Shown one piece after another: positions 24,852-37,555 of a stretch of 64,000 nucleotides of DNA. How positions within the stretch are numbered: the first letter of the stretch is position 1; each line of letters opens with the position of its first letter. A program made the position numbers and the translations under genes. Source of the stretch: Theocolax elegans (lineage: Eukaryota; Arthropoda; Insecta; Hymenoptera; Cerocephalidae); assembly GCA_026168455.1 (NCBI GenBank), contig CM047428.1:4814443-4878442 (forward strand), read 5' to 3'. Under the pieces are notes generated by a model, which worked only from the letters and a program-made list of their open reading frames with translations, was not told the origin of the DNA and ran no database searches.

Positions 24852-27800
24852 TTACAATTGTAATATTTATTATCGAAATACGTATCCTGTATACACTCAA
24901 GATTAAAAAATTGTAATTTTTTGAAAATGTATAAAACTGTAAACGTAGGTATATATATATACTTAACATAAAACAAATATTATATATATATCATAATTTG
25001 AATCCCACACAATGTAAAATGCGCAATCAAAAGTTTGTAATTGTACGTTCAAATGTATATACGTGAAAAAGTGACAAAAATTGTTATAACAGCATCTGTA
25101 ACTGTCGTAAACTTTTGCAATAGCTACTTTTGCATTTACCATGTTACGTACATATACGTATACTGTTTTCAACTACTTTTAATGCATATTAAAAACCTCT
25201 TATATACAATGAATTTTACTAACTTTCGGCTTATATACCGTATACTTCCCCGCAACATCGACAATATATTATAAACATATTGATTTCGTAAAATCAAACA
25301 ATCGTATATATACGCGCCAAGAAAATTACACATTAACCAATTACAAATCTGTATCAATAATTTAAAACAAATAATTATCGACTACATTCGACGATTCCAA
25401 TACGCAGTATACACCAATAAATGTATATAAAATTAACAAAATAAACTTATAGAATAAATAGCAATATATATATGATTAACGATACATAAAGAATTCTATG
25501 AGTATATATACAAATATAACAATGGCGTGTAAATATTGAAGTTACATATATAGACATAAACCTTTACTGTAAATATTAAAAAATGGACCATCAATCGTGT
25601 AGTGAATTTTCGACTTCCGTCAATCATAATCTCGCGTCTCACCGTTAAAAAATCGATCTCTCCCGCAAGTTGGCCATCAGAACCATGAACCCACTGTTGG
25701 ATAAAACAAAAAGCAACAAAAAAACCTGTGCATACAACGCACACACACACACACACACACACTCAGAGGGTAGAAAAATTCCATATAGCCACACGTTGAA
25801 CGAGCTTCAAAATGCATTACGTAACGTCAAAAGAAGTACACAAGGATATATATACAGTACGGTAAGCAAGATTGTTACAATAATGTTGAACAATACGAGT
25901 ACGTCGACGATGGCATTATCAGCTTGTCAACGATTGCATAAAAAAAATACGCGATCTTTATTCTTTCTCATTTGTCGCGTTTTTTCGTTTCCGTCTTGTC
26001 GCTCGATCGTTTCAGTGTATTATATGTATATAACACGTACACAATGCGCGCGACTATGTGTATATATAGTTGATTAATTGTGTATTGGACGTAAGGAAAT
26101 AGCTGGAGATTATTATCGATCGAGTTTATTTTTGTAACGGTTGTTATTATTTATGTGACGGTTGCTTTATTTCGACGCTCGAGTCGAGTTCATTTTCCGC
26201 GAGGACGATAATCGAATGATCTCGAGCAACCTCTTTGCTTTGATGGTTTTTCCAATATGTATATATCGTGGACGTATATACACGCCTCTAATGAACGTGT
26301 AGATATCCCATTCGAAAGGTATACATACGTCGTTATTATTACAAATTGATACATCTTTATGCGTTTTTATTATTTCGATGAAGTAAATGTTTACTAATTT
26401 TACAATGTATACTTACAATATCAACGTTTACATTTCGCGTACATACGCGAAATCTTTATTTTGTCGATTTATATATTCATTGAGAACTGATATTTATATG
26501 TATCAACGTCTCATCTTATATCCTAATATTTTATTTATGTCCAACACGAATAAGTGATATCAGGTCGCAAATCTTTTTTATTTAAATGAAATATCATATC
26601 ACAACTAATCAATCAAGCCACACCGGCCCGTCTCCTTTGTCTGGCATTCAAACGAAACCGGGACAGTTCAGGTGTGTGTATATAAATATATATACGTACA
26701 CACATAGACGTAATGATAAAACAAATCCGAGTGCGTATGTATGTATGTATACTTGAACAGATATATCTTCATTACTTAGAAATAGCTGACGGAATGCCAT
26801 ATTGTGCGTTATGTAACACAAACTCTCACCTACAATTCTCTCTCTCTCTCTCCTCTCTCTCTCTCGCAACCCGTTACATATTCCAATCCTATAGGTCGCT
26901 TCTCGCTCTATCTCTTCCTATTTCCTCAGCCCCATTCCTCTTTGTATCTGGTTGTTGCAACATTAGTCGCACGCCGGGCACATTAAGCTTGATTTTCCGG
27001 TGGAAGATTATCGTTTCGGCAATTTCGTATGTGTACGGATGGGCGCACGGAGTACACACGCGTCGTAATGCCTTCCCTATACCTAAAATTCATGCCGAAT
27101 TTCTCGTTCAAGGATTTCCATAATTTTACTATATATAGTATATCACGTAACTCCCGCGTGAAAAATCGATTAGGCGCGATGGTTTACTGCGAGTTCGACG
27201 CTATTTTCGCTATAACCATTTTCACTATCCTTTTTTTTTTTGGTATACCTGTTCCGTTTGTATCCGTTCCTCGTTCATGTATATTTAATGGATGTTTATG
27301 GTTGCGGTTGTATATCGTTTAAGGCGCTTCTGTGTACATTAAGGCTCGAATCAGTTATTGATATAATTTCACGGAGAAAATGCAGTCTTTGTGTATGTGT
27401 GCGTTAAAACCCTTCGTTTATATCTTTGAAACTGGTATAGCTATATATATATTTTCATGAACAGTCAATTTTTATCGAAATATATGTATGTATCAAAATT
27501 GAAGAAAATTATACATTCATCGTCTGGTGAAAATTTATAAAGATACGGTAAAAATTCCAAAGTTTAACGTGAAACACATGAACAACGCGTCTAAACAACA
27601 TGTATAGATTTTCGACAATTTTTTTTGTATTAAAGCAATTAAACCTCTACAGGAGTTATTTTGCTGATTTTCGACAATTGATCGATTATTTTCAATTAAT
27701 TATCTTAACTAGTGAATTTAAGCACGTTGCGCACGCCTACTGCATTTTGTTTTAAATTTCAACATTTTTCATTATAACCTCTTTAAAATATCTAAAACTG

Positions 27801-28573
27801 TTTATAATCAAATTCCAATTCCGATATTGAGATTAAACATCTTCGACTTGAGCGGTTAAGCAATATTAATAACCTTTTAAAAGTAATTAATTGTTTGAAA
27901 AATCATCTTTACATATATTTATTTATTTATTTATTAATTAACTAGAATATAATATGTAGCTAAATCTAGATATACAAAAAAAATGTATCCGACATAACAT
28001 ACATCCTATAGAGATACAACCAAGTATTTGTTCATAGGTCCGGTTCTAAAAATTAGGATTAAAATTAATAACAAATATACCTTAAAACTATAACACTTTT
28101 CGATTTCGCAACATAATTAAATATAATATAAATATATATATATATATATTTAATTTTCTCGAAACCAACGTAAAAACAATGTTTATACAAAAGTGAAAAT
28201 TGAAGTGAATTAAAAGTCGAGCGATACGTATATATATATATACACGTTGCAAAATTAGAACCACATTTTTGTGTCAATGAAAATTTTTTGTGTCCTTTTA
28301 ATCGAAGTGTATCCATGATACATATGTCACGTGTGACGCTCGGGAATGATTAATCAAACTATAACGATCGTACATTGTGTAAGCTAAACCACTTAGCATA
28401 ATGTTTTTTGAATTTCGAAACCGTTTGAATTTATGAATAATAAAACGTGTCCATTAATTTTAATCTGTTCATGCATATAATCGCGTACAGTCATTCTATA
28501 TATATATAATATTAATATTGATCAATTGTACATCAAATAAATATTCTTTTGAGTCAATAAAAACGATAAATAT

Positions 28574-28607
<34 letters not shown>

Positions 28608-29180
28608 ATATTATATATGTATACAGGAAATGCAGGTATATATAGATTAATTTTAACTGTTTTGTTAAACGTATTATAATTTTAATCGAGTACACAATTA
28701 AAAACAGCCCTGACACACTTTATTAACTAAATCGTTTTCCTCGTGATGTGCGCCTGCATCATTTTATATTTTTGATAAACTCGTCGCTATTACTTTTCGC
28801 GGACAGTGCAGTATGTATGTGTATATACAAATAATTGAAACTGCTATTGGCTTTATTTTACAGTAACATTTATACGGTAATATGTGTATAATAGAAAAAT
28901 TAAAGCGTCGATTTAAGTTTATTAAAAGCTTTGTGTTGTGTAGTACATACATATATATATAGTCAATGATTTGCGACGGTTCGAAAAATTATAATATCAT
29001 AATTTATCGAACTGATTATTCGTTTAAAAAATACGTTCAAAGAAAATAATTTAATGTGTAAGAGGTATTTAATTGCATTATTAAAAAAAGAAACGCAGTA
29101 CTACCCGCAATCAATAACACGAGTATCTTTCTCTCTACCTTTCTCTCCCTCGTTTTTTCGAGAAAGAAAAATGAGAAATA
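24852..29180. other. Gene-free interval
   Basis: Microsatellites include (AC)n at 25740-25762, TC-rich 26840-26866, (AT)n at 28130-28150 and (AC)n at 28587-28606. A block at 26900-27340 is less AT-rich but its frames on either strand show no domain or paired splice sites. A short perfect palindrome lies at 26432-26453. Confidence 0.45.
26432..26453. repeat. Perfect 9-bp palindrome ATTTCGCGT/ACGCGAAAT
   Basis: Nine bases are exactly inverted around ACAT. Each arm carries TTTCGCG, the core recognised by E2F-type factors. In DNA this AT-rich, the paired CG-bearing arms are unexpected, but function is untested. Confidence 0.5.
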
Positions 29181-29189
29181 TTAATAAGC

Positions 29190-29700
29190 GCGGTGGATAC
29201 AACTAGGGTAGAGGAAAAGGGTTGAAAATTGAAATTCATATACGATCCTCGGTCGGAGCCGCGTAAAATTCGAAATCCAGTGGTCATTCCGTGGTTGGGG
29301 TGGTGTGGGTAGAGTCCACACGCGGGTATAACAATGTCGTCCGCACGCGACAACGAGGCGCAGGTGCAAGACGACGCATCGAGATAATTGTAGCCGCGCC
29401 GACGATAAATCGTCACGTAGATAAGTTCGCCGAGTATGTGCGCGCGGCACGAGAGAGGGAAAGCTTGTACACCTATACCTATACCTGTGCCCATCCAGGT
29501 ATACATGCGTGTGTGTGTATATATGGGAGTGAGGTATTATTGCGCCTCTTTGATATCGCGCGCGTGTATCTCGTGGATGCAGACGCCCGTGGAGGTGGGG
29601 TGAAACACCAAGACAAGTCGGACTGGGTTGGCATTTAGGAGATAGTCGCGAGGGTAAACTCAGATTGTGTCCAGTCAACTCTTTCGGGAAAGTCACGCTA
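29190..29700. promoter_or_regulatory. GC/CpG-rich island, candidate promoter or first exon
   Basis: Base composition changes abruptly to GC-rich with many CG dinucleotides. Open frames run the length of it on both strands but read as low-complexity Arg/Ser/His and match no family. On plus, an ATG at 29334 in good context opens a 17-codon frame (MSSARDNEAQVQDDASR), with a weak CAG|GTGCAA donor inside. It could be a transcription start region with a short first coding exon. No TATA or initiator is clear. Confidence 0.3.
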
Positions 29701-29924
29701 TCGCTTCATTTTTTTTTCTTCGTTTTTTTTTTTTCACAACTTTAATGATATATTAATTGCTGGATAAGAGCTAGACCTCTCCTTTTGTTCGAAATAATAT
29801 ATATCGAACAACGGAACGTCTACATTTGTATCGTCTTAATTTTTTTTTTTTTTTTTTTGAAAAATTTAACGATGCTAAGATAAATGGTTTAAAATATAAA
29901 ATGTAACTATATTATATATTTTAT

Positions 29925-30115
29925 AACTTTTGACCAAATCAAGATATTTCAGCTTATTTTTTTTTAATCCTAGCTACTTGATCTCAGTTTTCTTTTTTGG
30001 ATTTAAGTTTATGAGCATATACCTTTATTTGTTAGAAGACATTTTTTGGCGAGATTTTTTATTATTTGGTTATCGTACAAAAAAAAAGAGCGGTAGAATC
30101 TGTAGTTCTGGGATA
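29925..30115. mobile_element. Fragment related to the 15239 element
   Basis: The segment shares AATCAAGATATTT, a TTGATCTC-like block, GGATTTAAGTT and TTATTTGGTTATCGTA in the same order as 15590-15760, with drift and small indels. Only one arm is present, so it is a truncated copy. Confidence 0.5.
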
Positions 30116-32289
30116 CTTTGTATTTTCATGCTACAAAAAAATTAATATTAGAGTTAAATAAATATAACCATCCAAATAGACTGCGTTACAAATCTACTGC
30201 ACACATGTAACAATAAGTTAATTATAAAAAAAAATGATCTTAGTTAGAACAGCCGTTGCATTCATCAATGTACTAGGCTACTAAAACCTTTATTTTTGCA
30301 TATATACTCAAGCTAGTCGAATAATTTGTAGATATACGATATATTTCATTGATACTATTTTAATCCGACGCTGCAATAACTTTGTTGCAATATTATCACC
30401 ATTTTGGAACATAATTTACTTTCCAAATAACTTTACGAAATATATCAATTATACGCGAGAGAAGAAAAAAAAATAGTCTAGATCAGCAGGGTCCACCAAT
30501 CGTTTATCCATTTCCAGACGAAGATCTCCCTATCGCCGAGTTTCTATTACCATCGTTTCACCCAACCGTCCAATATTCCTTATGTAGCAATAATCACGAG
30601 GATACGTACGTAATATATATATACGCATATAGGAAGAACCGTCGCATGCAGCATCGTATAACGATGACAAACGCGACGACAATGCCTGCCCATAAAAATG
30701 CTCGCTAAGACACTCGCCACGGATATAAACGTACAATAAAAACCAGGAGGGAAGAAGGAAAAAGAAGCGAAGCTATCTTGAGATTTGTACCAAGCGACGT
30801 TTGACGCGATTTTTTTTCCTCCTTTCTCCTTTCTTCGGTAGGTTGTAAACGCACGCAGACCACTATTTCATCCTAATCCACTATACTGACCTTTGACCTA
30901 TAGCGTCTAAAGATTTATAGAGTAATGTCGGTAACCACGCACAAGACATTATGGTTGTGGTGTGTTGCATTTTCCTGAGCTCGCCTTGGGTTTGGCGTTT
31001 CTACTTGGGTTATTATCTTCTGCTTCTGACCCGTGAGAATTAATAAATTAGATGGTTTCAGGGAAGAGAATATTATGAGTGGATGCATCGACCTGATGAT
31101 GCAACGAAAGTGCTTTTGGTTATCTATATACATATATACAAAGCGATGTTTAAACGAGTCACCCCTGGGAATTCGTTTGTTAACAATTATCTAACGAAAA
31201 TGTAATCGACGTATTTATAAAAATTTGTATAATTCCTTATTTATCTATACATATATTATAGTTATATACTCCTTATTTATACATATTACATATTTTCTCT
31301 ATTTTTGAATATTCGTCTTCAATTCAAATGCATAATCTCAGTAGCAACATTTACTCGAAATATGTGTAAAGTTGAACATTTTATTTTACCTTAATTTATT
31401 AAAGTAATTAAAAATATATAAATACGTAAACGCAATTACACTAATTAATTAATATTAAATGATCTATTTCAGTGTCGCGTATAAACGTTCCTTTGAAAAT
31501 ACTATTGATAAATTGTCGTAAGTTTGTTCCGTTTGTAAAAATAATATCATCGTAGACATTTTTAACGGCAGTCCTCAAAGTGGACGACGTACACAATTTT
31601 TTTTTATTACAACAGTGTTTCATTTAAATTAAGAGATAAATTAGATTATTCTTTATATGGAAATTTTCAAGAATTATGCATGTAGAAGTTACTAAAGTCA
31701 TAACGTAGAAAATGTTAAAGTTACGAATGTACTTCAAATTCAAGCAGGTAAACACGAATATTAGAAAATGTGTAAGATGCATAAAATTCCCAAGGATATT
31801 ACAATTGTTAATTTTTTTAATACGGGCGCAATGTTAATTTATTTAAAAAATAGTCGAACAATTTAATTTTCAAGATCGATCCGTCACACTATTTCATTCT
31901 ATAATCTGTATACGAATAAATTAAATATTATTTTCAAGATCACGCATAATTAACCAATATATATACTTAATAAAACAAAATTTGACCCACCTATAGTAAA
32001 ATTTTGGCGCGTATAAGTATGCAAAACCTATGAATGAACGTAAACGTTAATTTATTGTATTAAACTGAAAAAAAAAATCATAAAACACACGTGTATACAC
32101 ATCTGTTATAAGGTACGTATATAGAGGAAGATAAGCGTGTAAAAGATGAGGATGATACATGGTGTTACTTTTTTTTTTTCTTTCGTTGCGTCTTCTATAA
32201 TCTTGAAGATCAAGAAACGGCGGAAGGAGATTTAGAATTCGAGTCGCATGGTGTTTTCGTTGCGGAACAAACGTACGTAATGGGACACG
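30116..32289. other. Gene-free interval with one nuclear-receptor site
   Basis: Moderately AT-rich sequence. Short frames at 30530-30736 and 30915-31133 lack domains and splice sites. Apart from the DR1 motif at 30887-30899 I see nothing annotatable. Confidence 0.4.
30887..30899 (-). promoter_or_regulatory. Perfect DR1 nuclear-receptor motif
   Basis: TGACCT T TGACCT on plus, which is AGGTCA A AGGTCA on minus: two consensus half-sites in direct repeat with one spacer. This is the preferred site of HNF4 and of USP/RXR or COUP-type (Svp) receptors in insects. The 13-base match is exact; occupancy cannot be inferred from sequence. Confidence 0.45.
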
Positions 32290-32362
32290 CGAGAGGACTC
32301 ACAATAAACCAGGCAAAGAATAGAGCGATTAGTTGCCTTCCATTGTGAGTCGACGAATCTCG
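32290..32362. other. Imperfect hairpin with paired ACAAT sites
   Basis: Segments pair in nested order: CGAGA/TCTCG, CTCACAAT/ATTGTGAG and AGGCAA/TTGCCT, around a 16-base loop, giving 19 base pairs with internal loops. The surroundings (32190-32390) are GC-richer than average. The ACAAT/ATTGT pair also fits a dimeric SOX site. It is too irregular for a confident microRNA precursor. Confidence 0.35.
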
Positions 32363-32701
32363 ATTAATGCGTCCTTTTTATGCGTCCTTGGATAATACCG
32401 TGATGAATTTGCGAATAAAAATATTTGAGATATACACATACATTTTATTACTATATATATACACATACACACATAGATTTTTTATCAAGGGAATGACAAC
32501 AATAAAAACAATTCCCGTGAAAGGTATAATATTTATTTTTTGAAATCGCGATACATTCGAAGTTATTACATTACTTTTTATATTTTTTATTTGAATTTAA
32601 ACTGTAGAGTATCAAGCATAAAGAAATAGCTCATAGTATGTTTTAGAGGTATTCAGTAGTTCTCCTGAATTTTTTCAGATTTTTCTGGGCCATTATTTTA
32701 A

Positions 32702-33647
32702 GTTACAGAGAGTCAAGTGGACATTTTAGCACTTTTTTGCAATTATATGCCCATTTTCATGAATTTTTAGCTCCCAGGGGATGCATTTTTCACTAAAAAC
32801 ATAACTATGACTTTTTTGTAAAATTTTCCGAACTTTTCATTAAAAATACTTTTAAAGACATAAATGTATGCTGTCACACTCTTGTAAGCCATTTAAACCT
32901 TAAATAGTGAAAATCAGCAATTCTGCTCCGGACTCTGGTAACCCTAATACTGTCTAAAAGATGTCTTTTATAGTCAGAAACTGCCTAAAAATTTCCAGAG
33001 TGGGTCTAAATCATTAAGATCACTTATGGTCAAAATATTCGGGAAAAGTGCCCGAAATATTAATAGAAATGTATATTGTTGCCCTTATAACGATGAATCT
33101 ATTAGCATGATCATTGCAAAAAAATTTATGCACTTACCTTGGAATGGTAGAAAAGTATCTCCACTTGTTTCAGTAGCCATCTAATCCCCTGTAAGCTGCT
33201 AAAAATACAAATATTATTATAAAATTATAAAAAATTATTTTTTAAACATTTATAATGCTGGATTTTTAGTTTAACATCCTTACAAGAATTATAATACTAA
33301 TCTGAAGGATTACTATAAAAGTATCAACATTATTATTATTATTATTCAGCAATACATTGTTTAGATTTCACAAATTGTCACTGTCACGTTTATCATATTA
33401 TTCATTATATTATATATCCGATTTATTTATATATCTTTTGTATTAAATACGTATATTCAGTTATTGTAGTAATATGTGACAGCATACATTTATGTCTTTA
33501 AAAGTATTTTAATGAAAAGTTCGGAAATTTTACAAAAAAAGTCATAGTTATGTTTTTAGTGAAAAATGCATCCCCTGGGAGCTAAAAATTCATGAAAATG
33601 GCATATAATGCAAAAAAGTGCTAAAATGTCAACTTTGACTCTCATAA
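32702..33647. mobile_element. Foldback element, 180-bp inverted arms
   Basis: The left arm (32702-32880) and right arm (33475-33647) are near-exact inverted copies, for example GACATAAATGTATGCTGTCAC on the left and GTGACAGCATACATTTATG on the right, and CTCCCAGGGGATGCATTTTT in both senses. About 600 bases of non-coding sequence lie between. The outer ends read GTTACAGAGAGTCA and its imperfect complement. The right end abuts the start of the tandem duplication at 33644. Confidence 0.75.
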
Positions 33648-33674
33648 CGTCTACTAACATTTTCTCATAGGTTA

Positions 33675-34151
33675 ACTAAGAAAATTTTTTAGTAAAAATT
33701 ACTGTATCAATTGTAAACGGAGGACACCCGCGTAAAAATTAACTTCATATTAACTTCATATAAATTTTAAGTTCAGCTGAACTTCATATGAGTTCATCCA
33801 ATGGCACTGAGCGGAACTTGTCTAACAATTCATATAAAGTTTAGCTAAAGATTAATAATCGTTTTTTATGAGGTTACAAATGCTTTATATAAACCTAAAA
33901 GAATTTACAAATTAAAAAAAAAAATTAAAGAATTAATGAATTATGAAGTTGATATAAAGTTAAATTTTTTTACGTGGGCAAACTTACACAATTATAAAAA
34001 TTGCCATAATAATGGTAAAAAATAGCCATTATAAATAGTAATTTCTCCAACATGGTGGCAATTTTTACCACTATTAATAGGAATTTTTACAATTGTGTAA
34101 GTCTGTCCTTCTTTTACCATTAAAATAGTAATTTATAATTTTTTCTCAGTG
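33675..34151. mobile_element. CACTGAGAAAA-family MITE with a nested insertion
   Basis: The ends are CTAAGAAAATTTTTTAG and TTTTTTCTCAGTG (inverted). The inner arms TTGTAAACGGAGGA and TCCTTCTTTTACCATT also match inverted. The uninterrupted relative at 50277-50478 has the same arms, showing that 33725-33979 is an insertion inside this copy. A second copy of the whole arrangement lies at 35202-35677 through the duplication. Confidence 0.7.
33725..33979. mobile_element. Nested MITE with CACCCGCGTAAAA ends
   Basis: The left end CACCCGCGTAAAAATTAACTT is mirrored on the right by AAGTTAAATTTTTTTACGTGGGC. ACTTCATAT words recur in both arms. It has 255 bp and no coding capacity. It interrupts the surrounding MITE between GGAGGA and ACTTACACAA, and is duplicated at 35251-35506. 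Confidence 0.7.
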
Positions 34152-35107
34152 TATTAAACATTGCGACGAATGTTCGATAATACGAAAATGTAAGTTTTGA
34201 AGAATCTGAATTAATTACAAAAATAACATTATTTACCAAAACGTTTATCTCAGACTATGTATAACATAAGCCGCCTAAATATCTCAAACTAGCTATTGCG
34301 CATGTACTATTGAATATTGCAACATCACTAATTAATAAGGTGTAGAAAAGAAAGCGGCGAGAAAGAAGAGTCAGCACATATTTCTATTCGAATAATGCGC
34401 AAACCCCAATATATACATCAAAGATTAACCAACCCGATGATTATCTTACGTGGCATTAAAGAAAAATTCTACATAATCAATTCGTAGCTTTTGACCACGG
34501 TATACACGGGATATACAATAGACTGTCGGGCGCGCGAAATAATTAATCCGCGAAATACTAAGAACCCGCGGAGCGATTTGCAATTCATACTTTAAGTAGA
34601 AATATAAAAAGGAATGAGAGATAGAGGCAACTAAACCTGTACTTACAAAGGTGCCTCTCGATTTCCAATTAATCTTTCAGACGGCAATTCCCTGAACGCG
34701 TCGATCGGTACACGACGATATGTGCGCCCACGCGTTCAACTATACGTCCTGAGGAATTTATGAATCAATTTCCGTGGTAAGCGTAGAAAAATGCACTCGA
34801 CGAGTGACGTGAAAATACGTGGGTGTTACATTGCGGATGATCCGACGTGTACAGGTATAGGAGAGAGAGAGAGAGAGAAGAAAAAATAGAACGGCAGCGG
34901 TAACTAGAAGATGTATAATAATTACCCCCGCGAGTCTATTTTCGCTTTGACCTACTGATATACGACTGTATATATAGATATCTCGCGACTCAAGGTTACT
35001 GAGAGATATTCATATGTAGGTTAGGGTAACTCCACCTATAAGTAATTCAAATTCCGAGAGATAATTGGATAATGAATTTTTGTCTTTCGTCAATTTGTTA
35101 CGTCCAT

Positions 35108-35110
<3 letters not shown>

Positions 35111-35161
<51 letters not shown>
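35111..35161. repeat. (AT)n microsatellite at the duplication junction
   Basis: About 25 AT units, then TATATATAAATAACG where copy 2 begins. Copy 2 ends in a shorter (AT)n at 36639-36662. An (AT)n tract at the join may have mediated the duplication. Confidence 0.85.
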
Positions 35162-35166
<5 letters not shown>

Positions 35167-35169
35167 TAA

Positions 35170-36686
35170 ATAACGTCTACGTAACTTTTTCTCATATTTA
35201 ACTAAGAAAAATTTTTTAGTAAAAATTACTGTATCAATTGTAAACGGAGACACCCGCGTAAAAAATTTAACTTCATATCAACTTCATATAAATTTTAAGT
35301 TCAGCTGAACTTCATATGAGTTCATCCAATGGCACTGAGCTGAACTTGTCTAACAATTCATATAAAGTTTAGCTAAAGATTAATAATCGTTTTTTATAAG
35401 TTACAAATGCTTTATATAAACCTAAAAGAATTTACAAATTAAAAAAAAAAATTAAAGAATTAATGAATTATGAAGTTGATATAAAGTTAAATTTTTTTAC
35501 GTGGGCAGACTTACACAATTATAAAAATTGCCATAATAATGGTAAAAATAGCCATTATAAATAGTAATTTCTCCAACATGGTGGCAATTTTTACCACTAT
35601 TAATAGGAATTTTTACAATTGTGTAAGTCTGTCCTTCTTTTACCATTAAAATAGTAATTTATAATTATTTCTCAGTGTATTAAACATTGCGACGAATGTT
35701 CGATAATACGAAAATGTAAGTTTTGATGAATCTGTATTAATTATAAAAATAACATTATTTACCAAAGCGTTTATCTCAGACTATGTATAACATAAGCCGC
35801 CTAAATATCTCAAACTAGCTATTGCGCATGTACTATTGAATATTGCAACATCACTAATTAATAAGGTGTAGAAAAGAAAGCGGCGAGAAAGAAGAGTCAG
35901 CACATATTTCTATTCGAATAATGCACAAACCCCAATATATACATCAAAGATTAACCAACCCGATGATTATCTTACGTGGCATTAAAGAAAAATTCTACAT
36001 AATCAATTCGTAGCTTTTGACCACGGTATACACGGGATATACAATAGACTGTCGGGCGCGCGAAATAATTAATCCGCGAAATACTAAGAACCCGCGGAGC
36101 GATTTGCAATTCATACTTTAAGTAGAAATATAAAAAGGAATGAGAGATAGAGGCAACTAAACCTGTACTTACAAAGGTGCCTCTCGATTTCCAATTAATC
36201 TTTCAGACGGCAATTCCCTGAAACGCGTCGATCGGTACACGACGATATGTGCGCCCACGCGTTCAACTATACGTCCTGAGGAATTTATGAATCAATTTCC
36301 GTGGTAAGCGTAGAAAAATGCACTCGACGAGTGACGTGAAAATACGTGGGTGTTACAATTGCGGATGATCCGACGTGTACAGGTATAGGAGAGAGAGAGA
36401 GAGAGAAGGAAAAATAGAACGGCAGCGGTAACTAGAAGATGTATAATAATTACCCCCGCGAGTCTATTTTCGCTTTGACCTACTGATATACGACTGTATA
36501 TATAGATATCTCGCGACTCAAGGTTACTGAGAGATATTCATATGTAGGTTAGGGTAACTCCACCTATAAGTAATTCAAATTCCGAGAGATAATTGGATAA
36601 TGAATTTTTGTCTTTCGTCAATTTGTTACGTCCATCTACATATATATATATATATATATATGTATATACACATATACATAGGTATA
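35170..36686. repeat. Tandem duplication I, copy 2 (about 1.5 kb)
   Basis: It matches 33644-35169 from end to end, including the nested MITEs (35202-35677 with 35251-35506 inside). It differs by single-base indels (for example one G fewer before ACACCC, one more A in the TGAAACGCG word) and a few substitutions. Confidence 0.9.
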
Positions 36687-37555
36687 TGCCAGAGTTTCAC
36701 GGTATTTCTACGAATCTACATTATGTAGCGTAATAAATGTCTACCGCTACTTCATTCTGTACAATCTAACCATAAGTATACATTTATTTACCTGAGTTAA
36801 TAATAATAATTATTTTTTTTTTATTTGACCAGATTTTATCTTTATTTAAGGGTAGGTATGGTAGAAAAATATGTTTGTAATTTTTATAAAATATTATGTG
36901 AAATATCGTCTTTATCAAATATATTATAAAAAATATTCTTTATTGATGATTACTAACACCCAAATTACGTTAAATATTTAAATATTTAACCAAATAGGCC
37001 TAAAACAGTTACAAATTCGAAAAATTCCTTGCAGGATAAAAGTTATCAAAGGACTCTGATGAAAAAGTATTCAAACTTATACATCCAAGAGCTTTAATTT
37101 TACACAGCGAATAAGGTTTATCTAGAAAAATGCACTTTCTGGCTCGATAATATAACCTAATTAGTTTAAATAATTCCTTAAAAAATATCAGATTTTTCAT
37201 TACAAAATAGTAATAAAAATGACACATTTAATTTTAAACAAAAAAGGCTGTGTAACTTTATAATTCATACATACCTCAAGGTGTGTGCAAAATTTCAGGA
37301 GGTTATGCGATTGAAATTATCCTGCAAGGAATGTTTTAAAGGTATAAAAAATAGTTTTTCAATTATTTAGCTTTAAAAATAAAAATACATGACTTATTGC
37401 ATTGACTGAAGATTATTTAATGCTGAAATTATGTAAGCACATAATATAAGCTTTATAATATTAAACGTTAGTTACGCATATTCTACGTAAAATTTAAAAC
37501 TTGTTTCTAAAATAAAAAAAATTGATTTTTTTTAATTTTCGACCATACTCTACCC

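Larger units (their letters stand above)
33644..35169. repeat. Tandem duplication I, copy 1 (about 1.5 kb)
   Basis: The block starting ATAACGTCTAC is repeated at 35170 with the same internal order. It includes a nested MITE pair, a CpG-containing stretch, (GA)n and a terminal (AT)n. Differences between copies are few and mostly one-base length changes in homopolymers. Non-coding. Confidence 0.9.

Noticed and set aside
29181..29696. 171-codon open frame on minus (and 115 on plus)
   Set aside because: Low-complexity Arg/His/Ser/Leu translation with long runs from repeats such as HIYTHTHVY. It results from GC composition; only a possible promoter or first exon is kept.
31108..31135. GCTTTTGGTTATCTATATAC resembling miR-9
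   Set aside because: The seed has a mismatch, the second half diverges and no complementary arm lies nearby, so there is no precursor hairpin.
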